A DNA stretch of 64,000 nucleotides, from the NCBI GenBank assembly GCA_037355855.1, contig CM074761.1, forward strand, positions 2,871,346 to 2,935,345. Direction: 5' to 3'. Under the pieces are notes generated by a model. The model was not told the DNA's origin. It was given only the letters and a program-made list of their open reading frames with translations, and ran no database searches. Made by a program: the position numbers and the translations under genes. Shown in pieces: positions 1 to 9,029 of the stretch (its first letter is position 1; every line of letters starts with the position of its first letter). The DNA is from Pseudo-nitzschia pungens. Taxonomy: Eukaryota; Bacillariophyta; Bacillariophyceae; Bacillariales; Bacillariaceae.

Positions 1-113
1 CATCCATCCGAAATTCTCACGATTAGTTGTTGCTTTCGCATCATCTCACATCGCACACAATTCAGAACCATCACTGATCCCGTCAAAGAGGGGTTTGTTC
101 ACGAGACTGAACC

Positions 114-911
114 TCAACACTTCCTTACAACATATACACATGCAAACGCAAACGCGCAAGTCGAGTCGCGTCGAATGGACTCACCGATGAACAACGCCAA
201 AATCACTGGCGCATAACAGAAGACCGATCCCAGTCGCACCCAAGGAGAGCCGTCTTCTGGCATTAGTCTTCGTTGCTCCGGAGTGGCGTTGATTCGCCTT
301 CTCAAGTAAGAGGAAAGACCAAATGTGTCTTCGAGAAAGAAGGAAAAGAGCAACAACCCGCAGGTACTGTTACTCGCGTGGCCCGAGGGAAAGCTCTTCC
401 GTCCCTCCCCATCATCTCCGGAGGTGCACTGTTCGTAGTTTTCGTCGGGAACGCAGAGCTCGTAGAATATGGGCCTCAGATACCCCACGTATAACTTGAC
501 CAAGCTGGTCAATATCTGGGTACAACCGAGACCCATGAAAAAGACGCAGCAGGTTTTGTGAATGATGTCGGTCCTCGCAAGGTCTTTCTTCCAGCAACCC
601 AGTATGATCTGCAAGACAAACGGACCGGCAACGCCCAAGGCAAACATCAGGCCCGACGGAATGGTCTGCCCCTCATCGTCGAAGTCAAACACCCCAACTG
701 CTACATATTTACCGTCTTCCGTTTGTATGCGTGGAATCGGTCGCTCGTATGCTGCAAGAAATTCTGAGCCTATTCCGATGGGCACCAGAACGAAGCACAA
801 TAGGACCTCGACAAACTTGCTGGAACGCCAATATGGAGTGGGCGCAACGCAAGCATCGCCGTCCTCATCATGGTCGTGAATGTAATCGTTATTGGTCATG
901 TTTGATGCCAT
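114..911 (-). CDS. PAP2-family lipid phosphate phosphatase, 3' end beyond window
   Basis: Multi-pass membrane phosphatase of the PAP2/LPP family, expected to dephosphorylate lipid phosphates such as phosphatidate. Seen directly: hydrophobic segments near residues 33-55, 88-108 and 125-145, the first active-site motif KLYVGYLRP (K-x6-RP) and the second motif FPSGHAS. The third motif (SR-x5-H-x3-D), which supplies the catalytic His and Asp, is absent. Instead the frame runs into a low-complexity tail after 'LALFIG', exactly where a good splice donor (G|GTGAGT, donor at 184) occurs, so the real first coding exon is probably 911..185 and the rest lies in an intron and in exons to the left of base 1. 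A trace resembling the third motif (RISDGW) is readable at about bases 1-20 on the minus strand, but I could not place its acceptor. Start chosen at the first Met; the leader is acidic and hydrophilic. Confidence 0.8.
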   Translation of the reverse strand: MASNMTNNDYIHDHDEDGDACVAPTPYWRSSKFVEVLLCFVLVPIGIGSEFLAAYERPIPRIQTEDGKYVAVGVFDFDDEGQTIPSGLMFALGVAGPFVLQIILGCWKKDLARTDIIHKTCCVFFMGLGCTQILTSLVKLYVGYLRPIFYELCVPDENYEQCTSGDDGEGRKSFPSGHASNSTCGLLLFSFFLEDTFGLSSYLRRRINATPEQRRLMPEDGSPWVRLGSVFCYAPVILALFIGESIRRDSTCAFAFACVYVVRKC

Positions 912-1136
912 GCTGTTGACTGTGCTTCTTTGATCGAATAGTCTTGTCGGAACCTGTAAAGATACTGTGTGCGATTGCGGTAAGAAAACTGTTTCAATGA
1001 AAAAAAATTAAATAATAATAACATAATACAAGTAATCTTACGTGTAGCAATAATAATGAGAGATCCGTAGTGTACCGGTACGAGTAAGGCCTTGCCGTAT
1101 TGAGGCTATTGAGTAAGGTTATTGTATCGCTTACGA

Positions 1137-1231
1137 TACTACAATATTCTTATCAGCTGTCCACCAGTTCTAAATCCCCGACAACTAATTTCGACTGAAA
1201 CCCGGGGACAACTGATAGGAATTCTGTAGTA
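1137..1231. mobile_element. 95-bp MITE-like inverted-repeat element, copy 1
   Basis: The ends are TACTACA...TATCAGCTGTCC and a complementary GGACAACTGATA...TGTAGTA, giving a hairpin-forming element with a short variable centre. The same structure and exactly the same length recur at 47292-47386, 47654-47748 and 49482-49576, with a shortened copy at 48107-48159. There is no coding capacity, so it would need a transposase in trans. I could not tell a target-site duplication from the TA-rich palindromic ends. Confidence 0.75.
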
Positions 1232-1440
1232 CGGTACGATAACCTTAGCCTACGACAATTTTTGAGAAAGGACAGATGTCGCTTCGTTCTCTTTTTGACC
1301 TTGGTCTTCTGTTTCTCAAAATTCTTCTGTAAGATCAAGTTACCGTACGTACCGGTATCGCTCGAAGACCAAAGAATGCATGAGGCTTTCGGGACTTAAA
1401 AGAAAGTGTCCCGTCACGATAAGGGCATTATTGTCTTTGA

Positions 1441-2228
1441 CAGGGGTGATAATAGGAGGGGGTGCGCCACGATGCGCGCTCCCGTACAAAAATTCCATTC
1501 AAATCTGAAAAAAAAAATTACCTATGCGTGGCACAACTAACAAAACGTCTCAAAAAAATTTCTCTCTGTTTGTTTTTAACTAACAAACACTAGTTAAAAT
1601 ACCTTATCTTCAGATAGTAATAACTCTGTCAAAAATCAATTCTAATCTTTATTTCAAATACCTGCATTATGGTTTAAAGTGTTGTTAACAAGAATATTCA
1701 ATAAAAATGAGGTTTTGAATGAGTCTAAAGTCATCTATTACTGATACAAGGTTGTAGGCCATTTTTTTGGCTTTTTTCGCGAAAGATACCTGTCTTAGGT
1801 ATGAAACATATGATTACTTTACGGCCTTTTTGGGTGCATGACTGGCAAATTTTGGTGCATGACTGGCAAATTTCGGTGCATGACTGGAGAAGTCGGGTGC
1901 ATGACTGACAATTTGTAGCATGTCTGAAGAAAAAAATGGCCTACAATCTTGTATCAGTAATAGATGACCTTAGACTTGTTCAAAACCTCATTTTTATTGA
2001 ATATTCTTGTTTAAAAACCTTTAAACCATAATGCAGGTATTTGAAATAAAGATTAGAATTGATTTTTGACAGAGTTATTACTATCTGAAGATAAGGTATT
2101 TTAACTATTGTTTGTTAGTTAAAAACAAACAGAGAGAAATTTTTTTGAGACAGGTTTTGTTAGTTGTGTCACGCATAGGTAATTTTTTCCTTCGCGCAGT
2201 GGCGCACCCCCTCCTATTATCACCCCTG
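1441..2228. mobile_element. Foldback / hAT-like non-autonomous element with 7-bp flanking duplication
   Basis: Long inverted repeats: 1441-1470 is a perfect 30-bp reverse complement of 2199-2228, and the similarity continues imperfectly inward to about 1772 and 1935. Both ends read CAGGGGTG going inward, the style of hAT-superfamily termini. The bases immediately outside are TCTTTGA on both sides (1434-1440 and 2229-2235), a probable target-site duplication of 7 bp; hAT elements normally give 8 bp. The unpaired loop holds a 21-bp tandem repeat. No open frame resembles a transposase, so this is a MITE or foldback element mobilized in trans. Confidence 0.8.
1833..1916 (+). repeat. 21-bp tandem repeat (4 copies) in the foldback loop
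   Basis: GGTGCATGACTGGCAAATTT-like units start at 1833, 1854, 1875 and 1896, a strict 21-bp period, followed by a decayed fifth unit. The array sits only in the loop between the two long arms of the element at 1441-2228 and has no inverted partner. Confidence 0.85.
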
Positions 2229-3205
2229 TCTTTGATCATTCACCTCTTTACGGTTTGGCACGACTAGACATGAGGTGTTTTCGTATTTTGATTTAGGTTG
2301 ATCTCGAAACAAGAAGTGCCAGAAACAGATTTTGCGATTTGAAGGCGAGAAAAAGGAAGTCGTGATGACAAAGAATACCGATACGTAAGGCTTATCGGTA
2401 CAAGAATGATAAACAAGAAGTTAACCTTACCTGGCACGTTGATTGCAAGAGAATCTACAAGATATTATTGGTCTTCACTGAAATGTACGAAGTAGTTTTC
2501 TCTTCTGTCGGGTTGTGGATACCGGGATCATGTCATTGATATACAGTAATCAATTGCCTGTTCATTCATGAATGTGTCTCTCGGTAATTGAAGCTTGAAG
2601 GAAAGTCTAATCCCAGACGCTGGTGAAACCGAAGGCAACATCCGCTACAGATAAGACACAGTTACTAAGTACTATCAAAATCTGTGGGTGTTTCAATCAA
2701 GAGCAATAAATATGATACCGTAACCAGAAGAATCTAGTGACGATTGAATTATGAATGAGCACAAATTTGGAATAGAAGTAGAACAAGCGACGCAGAACGT
2801 TCGAATATCAATCGTATCACCATGGAAGCAAAATTTGTCGTGAATTACTGTTTGACAGCCAGTTCACAACTTTATGATATTGGTTACGAGGTGAATGGAA
2901 TTCCTACACCAAGACGATGTCGATATGTCCTGAACCATTATTGAAACAAAAAGTCTGTAATGCTGTTGTCTGTTGTTGGTGAGTGTCTTCGAGCGTCAGG
3001 ACAATTGAAATGTATCGTTTCCTTTGTTGAGATAGGACCATGAGTTCAACTCAGTCTTATCAGCGACTTCTCTGAAGAGTGAAACTCTGCATTTATGAGT
3101 GCGAACGCCGGGTCAATCTGTACTCGGTATGTATTCTATTCTAGCAGGATTTATACCATTGGCTTCCATTTTCTCTTCAATTTTCTCTTTCTTCGTTTCG
3201 TCGAA

Positions 3206-4752
3206 TCATACATGATTTTGAACGGAATTCCAATGCAACGATTCGTGTCTATCAGCTTCTTCGTCGTCGGAATCACCAGCGAAAACAAATTCGGACATTT
3301 GGGTAGAAGCGTTGGTCCCGTCGAAGATGTTGAAGCTGTATCGTCGTTCTGCATGCGGTCTTGATGGTGCTAGTTCTGGCGTTGCCGTTGCCGTTGTCTT
3401 CGTCTTTGGCATGGTTGAATCTTCTGCAATTGGCGTGACCGTCGAACTCTGTTCAGGGTTGTAAAAAATAAACTCGGTTGCCTTGCTTCGCTCGCTGGAT
3501 TTCTTATCCGACAATTCCGAATCCGTGTTGAGTGTTGACTCGTTCTCCATACTTTTCTTGAGAGTGATTGTTCGAACTACTATGAGGCACCCCAAAGTGT
3601 CGGTACATCAGCGTGGTCCACAAAAAAAACAAAGAACCATTGACTTGCACAAATATTACCAGCGGTTTAATCGTGTCGATCGAGAGGATGAAAGATGATA
3701 ATTGCATTGCCACTATCGGAATGAACACCAAATACAAGGCAAACAGATATGCACAGGACTGCACCGCAACAGTTTTAGCCGGCATCAGAACTCCAGCACC
3801 TTGTTCCGTCACTACTTGTGATGTCTGTCCTTGTTGCTGATTATGGTCATTACTACCGCTGCTCTTGATGATGGAACCCCTTGGCGCTTGTCGTTTCCTG
3901 ACCCTAAAATAAAGGGCAATCATGACACTCGTTGGAAACACTAGAAAAAAGAAGTTGGGGATAGACCAAAATACGAGCACCTCTTTTATTCCAAAAGGGC
4001 CGGAACCTCGTTCACAAGGTGTATTTCCGAGGTTGATTCGACCACAATTGATTGGATGACTACTTTGCATGCAATATCCCATTTCAGAAGGATTGAAATC
4101 CTCATTGACAAGAAAATGAAGTGAAAAAACCACCGGAAAGACGTGTACCAAAAGGTGTATCCATTTTTCGCACCAAATATATTTCTCTTGTTGAAAGTTG
4201 TTCGAGACTCCAAAATAACTGTAGACCGATAAGCTGCAATAATACATCGTTCCCACCCGGATCGACAAGTAGAGGAGAAATCCTTGGGCAGTACACGTTC
4301 TGACAGTCCCATAGTTTCCGGAAAATCCCTCGTAACCTCCGAAGTCCTCGATGGCGTCACTCGGTATAGCCAAAGGTCCAATGAGAAAACATAGCGCAAA
4401 GATCAGACCATAAAAGGACATACCTGCATTTGATCATACCATTATGGAACATGATTGATCCGCCACACGATTTTATTTGTATTTGCGAGAAAGCAAGAAA
4501 AAGGTTTAGATATTAGAACAAGAAGCTTAAACGAGCCGAAGCGAAGTTAAACATAGAAGTCTTACCCAAGACGAGTCGATGGAAGAGAAGATGGCGCTTT
4601 TTCCATGCGAAGTAGAACACGTAGAGCACACCTGAGAAGGAAACGGCTCCTATACAACGAGGGAATAATTGCATCAATAGTCCCATCCTGTAGGCTACTC
4701 CATCGTCTTCATTGATGCTCCCTATTTCGTGGTCGACGTCAGTTTGATTCAT
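3206..4752 (-). CDS. Seven-transmembrane GPCR-like receptor, three exons
   Basis: Model: exons 4752..4566, 4423..3553 and 3494..3206 (448 aa). Intron 1 (donor GGTAAG at 4565, acceptor GCAG ending 4424) joins '...RLVLG' to 'MSFYG' in frame. Intron 2 would be 58 nt (donor GTATGG at 3552, acceptor TCCAG ending 3495) and restores the frame into the Ser/Thr-rich tail; a one-base insertion near 3553 is the alternative. Seven hydrophobic segments are visible, including FLLYLSIRVGTMYYCSLSVY (TM3) with a preceding Cys, and a TM5 block with Pro. The cytoplasmic tail carries RRYSFNIFDGTNAS and many possible phosphorylation sites. The topology suits a plasma-membrane receptor coupled to G proteins; the ligand is unknown. 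The family call is by topology, not by a diagnostic motif. Confidence 0.7.
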
Positions 4753-6891
4753 ACTATTCGTATTCTTGATGACAGATTCGAACGATAACTTTTTGTAATG
4801 CTGATGCTCTGGCTGAAGATGACGATTGGATTCATTTCTATCAACCTACCGAACTAATGTTACTGTTGTTAACAATGTTATTTTTCTCGTTCGATTTTTT
4901 AGCATTTTTGTTCGATGCTTGTTGCATGCAGTTTTGCAATTTAACCTACCGCGTTACAGAATACACATGATGCTACGAACCCCATTAAGTAATAGAACAG
5001 CAAACGGTTTTTAAGATCAGATCATGGTCATTGGAAGCGAGAACTCTCAGATAATGAATTGTGATCTCAACAATACGGTTGGATATCACCAGGAGTTCCC
5101 GAACAATCGTTCTTATTCGGTATAGGAAATGGGACACGTAAAGCTGTTTGATTAAAAATGAATATCACGACAAAAAGAATGTAAGTATGGATTCTTCATT
5201 GGATATCAGAAACGATATAGGTCGTCGGAAAAGCATAAAAACAAAATACGCTTCAGCTCATGTAAGGTTACCGTAGCAAAAACAAGACGCTAAAAAGATT
5301 GCAAGAAAAATGCATGCAAAGTTTCGCGTTGTCGATTAGAGACCCATGATTCTTTTATTGTTGTAGAACCGCATAACCTTGAAAAGGAGATCACGAAACA
5401 AGAACGATCTGTTTGAAGGACGACAGCTTTCTTGGTCGTTGGTCGTTGGTCGTTGGTCGTTTGTCTTTGAGAATGATGTTTGGGGAATCAAGAATAGTAA
5501 AGAACTTGGTGTTGGAAGCCTTCACAGAAGCGAAAATTCAGCCTTTTAAATCAGAAACTTTAAACAATAGTACTACTAGTAGTACGTGTAGTAACCTTAC
5601 TTCTAGTTGTAGTTGTATGACTACTACTACGAGTAGTACTATTAGTAGTACGCAAGAAGTTGGATTCTTTCTTTCATTTTAGTGGCAATAGGCCTAATAG
5701 AATTCACCATCAGTCCTATTATTTCCTGAAATACCAAACTAATCTTTGAGAAAGAAAAACATTCCTACGGTAGTACTGCAAACCAGTTGCAAAGAACACA
5801 TTTGGAATTGTCATCATACTGGTGATTTGTGGTGTTGTCAAGCAAACAACAAGGCAATACATTTCCTTATCAATTGCTGTGGGCACTAGTAAATGCAAAA
5901 ATAGTTACAATATCAATAGTAGTATTATACTAGAAAGTGTAGGACACTTTATGATTTCTATTATTTCTTTCTGTAGAACACTTTCTCACAAAGAGAAGTG
6001 GCTGTGTGTTTCTTGTGTGTGTGTGTCAGAGAGAGAGAGAGAGAGAGAGAGACGAGGAGAGGAGAGGAGAGGGATGAAGAGAGAACAAAACATAAAACAA
6101 GTCGTCGTCTAAGTCTTCGAGGGCAAAACGGAATTCCGAGAAGCTGTCCACCTATTGCAGTTGTGTCGTCCGTTCGTGTTGCTGTCGGTAGCTGTTTTCT
6201 CAATCAAGGCGAAGCGGTATGTTGAATCGAGTACGTGTACTGTAAGGCTTACCGTAGTTTCACTTTTAACAAGGTGTTCCATCTTCACGACGCTTCAGAC
6301 TGTCAGAATGAAGAACGCGCAGTTGAACTCGAACTCTAACAATGATTTTTTCTTGGAATTGGCATTTTGACACAAGAAAAGATCCGAGGAGACAGGAAGG
6401 CAGGAAGACCCGAAGTTGACATGTTGTGTCATTCTTCATTCTACCCGTAACAGTCTACCATACTGATACCAGAACTACGTGAAGTGGGTCATGCTTGCTT
6501 GCCGCACAAATTCTTTTCGGTCTAATTACTTGTTGTGTCTGTTCGACCTTCCTTGTCGACCTTTCTTTAATGACGCGATAGCATGTAGAAGTAAGGCTTA
6601 GGTCCTTACCTTACTTTGATGTTTCAGGATTTGGGATTATGAGATTAGTATTATTACGAAGTACTGTATTATTTGTTGGACAATACAAAAGTACGTTTAG
6701 TTAGTTCCAACGAACCGATACGGTAAGGTAACCTTAGCTTGGAGCTTCATTAATTATCCTTCTGATCATTTGAGCTCGTGATTCTTCCTTCTACTCATCA
6801 CATTGAAGCGGTTCATCTTATTACCACCCATCAAGTCACATTACATCACATCACATTACATCACATAAACATCACATCACGTCACGTCACA
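4753..6891. other. Intergenic region with simple repeats
   Basis: No supported gene. It contains tandem GGTCGTT units (about 5436-5464), a trinucleotide AGT/ACT palindromic tract (about 5569-5651), a GT/GA microsatellite (about 6020-6075), exact GTAAGGTTAC-type words at 5262-5271 and 5591-5600, and CACAT-type repeats just before the ClpP start (about 6838-6886) that probably lie in its 5' untranslated region. Confidence 0.6.
6020..6078. repeat. Compound GT / GA / GAGGA microsatellite
   Basis: A (GT)n run passes into a pure (GA)n run of about 24 bp and then GAGGA-type pentamers. It lies in intergenic DNA with no associated feature. Confidence 0.9.
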
Positions 6892-7947
6892 ATGCTGCTT
6901 GGGACAACGACACCTCGATTCCTCCCCTTCGTTTCGGCATCATCGACGTCGCGATTGATAGCCGCGGCAAAGTCTTGTTCCGTTCGGGCGGTCGGAAGCA
7001 ATGCGGCGACAGTTTTTTCGGCCGTAGCGAACACACCAACGGAACCCATTGGGATCCTTCCCTGCGTCAACACTCGCAGATCATTTGGTACCCAGAGCAA
7101 TATTACAAGCACCAGTACCAGTGCCCAGCTATGGACCGGGCGAGACCGCTTGCCAATCGGCACCCTTGTTCGGCAGCCACTCTCCCGCCTACGACTATCC
7201 AAACAACAACATATTACTTCTACAAATCTTTATCACCAACAACAACAACAGCGCTCTTACACAATCCCCGTGGTTTTGGAGAGCGGCGCCACCGGCGAGC
7301 GATCCTTCGATATTTATTCCCGATTGCTCCGCGAACGCATCGTCTGTGTCCACGGCGAGGTCACCGACCAGATGGCCTCGGTGGTGACGGCCCAGCTGCT
7401 GTTTCTAGAGGCGGAGGACCCCGACTCCCCCCTCTACATGTACATCAACAGCCCCGGCGGGAGCGTGACGGCCGGGATGGCCATGTACGACACGATGCGG
7501 TACATCCGGCCCAAGGTCCATACCATCGCTATGGGACAGGCGGCCTCGATGGGCTCGCTGCTGCTGGCGGGGGGATCCAAGGGTTGCCGGTGCGCCCTTC
7601 CCAACGCCACCATCATGTTGCACCAGCCCAGCGGGGGTGCCCAGGGAATGGCCTCGGACATTCAGATCCGCGCACAGGAATTGCTGCGGCTGCGGTCCCG
7701 CCTCAACGACCTGTACGTCTACCACGTGGGACAGGGGAGGGACCACCGAAAGCAACACGGCGACAAGGACGAAAGCAGCAGCATCGTGACGGATCCGGTC
7801 GAAATCTTGAAGGAGGTCGAAACCGTCATGGATCGGGATACCTTCATGACGGCGGAGCAAGCGCAAAACTTTGGAATTATCGACGAAATTCTCATCAAGC
7901 GGGAACGGAATGAAGACGACGACGGCAGTGGCGAGGGTGGCCACTAG
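6892..7947 (+). CDS. clpP: Organellar ATP-dependent Clp protease proteolytic subunit ClpP
   Basis: Serine peptidase subunit (family S14) that forms the ClpP barrel and degrades proteins fed by a ClpX/ClpA-type ATPase. All landmarks are present: INSPGGSV, catalytic Ser in GQAASMGS (Ser219 from this start), His in MLHQPSGG (His244), and Asp in MDRDTFM (Asp316). The frame is open back to 6778, but the upstream part is encoded by a CACAT-type repeat, so I place the start at ATG 6892, giving 351 aa. Residues 1-35 are rich in Arg, Ser and Ala without acid residues, typical of a mitochondrial presequence; no plastid ASAFAP-like motif is seen. Compared with bacterial ClpP there is an extra stretch of charged residues between the last helix of the head domain and the catalytic Asp, plus an acidic/Gly C-terminal tail. 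Single exon. Confidence 0.95.
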   Translation: MLLGTTTPRFLPFVSASSTSRLIAAAKSCSVRAVGSNAATVFSAVANTPTEPIGILPCVNTRRSFGTQSNITSTSTSAQLWTGRDRLPIGTLVRQPLSRLRLSKQQHITSTNLYHQQQQQRSYTIPVVLESGATGERSFDIYSRLLRERIVCVHGEVTDQMASVVTAQLLFLEAEDPDSPLYMYINSPGGSVTAGMAMYDTMRYIRPKVHTIAMGQAASMGSLLLAGGSKGCRCALPNATIMLHQPSGGAQGMASDIQIRAQELLRLRSRLNDLYVYHVGQGRDHRKQHGDKDESSSIVTDPVEILKEVETVMDRDTFMTAEQAQNFGIIDEILIKRERNEDDDGSGEGGH

Positions 7948-9029
7948 GAACAATACCAAGACCGCAACGCACACGCACAAAGTAGTTCGATAACGGTCAA
8001 ACTCCTACACGTACTAAACCTGTAACCAATTTACGTTTTGACTGATTGAAACAACACACGATACGCCATTGCTTGCTTTGTGATTACGAGGGCGGATTGA
8101 CGAAGAACAGCAACAATTGTAACTTTTTCTCCATGAGAGTGAGAACTGGAACATATGTATTCACCCGCCCTCGTCGAAATCTCGATCCATGCGGGTGGAC
8201 TCACTCCGACGCAATTTGCAAGGCAGGCATTGGTCACTTTGATCCCACCATTCGTCGTATTCGACAGATTGAATAGCAGCAATCATACCTGTGCGGGGAA
8301 GGATCCATTGTTATGTGTAGAGTTTGATCCCAGACCAAGGAAGTGGAAAGGAATCGCTGCCATTCAGTACGAGGATAATACTAGTATCTTTTGGTGCAAT
8401 ATGCAATTATCCAAATAATGATACTACTTCGTACTTAATACGAAGTACTACGTACGAAGTAATTCGCAATGGTGTAGTGTGCTTCTTCGAACGAGAAACT
8501 GATGTCTGATGCCCTACATCTACCATAATACGTGTACCTAAGATTACACTCTACACTACCGTACCGTTCGTAACTGCATACCGTTCCAGATTATTATCAT
8601 CTACGGTCAACTGTCAGACAAACACATCATCCATCAGAATGAGTTTTTGATTGATGGATCAATTTCGATTGATTCAGGCGGTCTGATTGGTGTACCGTTA
8701 GGTAGAGTATGTACACGTAGAGGTAAGATTATTGGTACAGCACGTACGAGTATTCTTATCCCTGCTTGCAGGTAAGCCTTACGGTACGTTGCATCGCACA
8801 TCATCCTTCCCTCATCTGAATTCCCAGTCTGTATTCTGTATCACAAGAACATCTTTCATCCTGACTATTGACTATCGGCACGTATCTGGACAAACCTCAC
8901 TCTAGTCATATTGACCTTGACAGATTACGAGACAGACGACAGCAGCAAACGACGAAATCATTGGAACGAAGACCATACACTGAATTTCGATTTCTATTTC
9001 TATTTCGATTCGTCGAAAAATAAAGAAAA
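7948..9029. other. Intergenic region
   Basis: No gene recognized. Contains a TACTTCGTA/TACGAAGTA palindromic cluster at about 8430-8463 and TAAGCCTTACGGTA at about 8772. The last 150 bases are probably the promoter and 5' leader of the following gene. Confidence 0.5.

Larger units (their letters stand above)
912..3205. other. Intergenic region with two inverted-repeat elements
   Basis: No convincing gene. It holds one 95-bp MITE-like copy (1137-1231) and a 788-bp foldback element (1441-2228), both listed separately. The rest is AT-rich and contains several TAAGGTTA/TAAGCCTTA-type words. Open frames here are short and lack recognizable domains. Confidence 0.6.

Noticed and set aside
1833..1916. 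21-bp direct repeats as a CRISPR array
   Set aside because: Units are contiguous without unique spacers and lie inside a eukaryotic foldback element.
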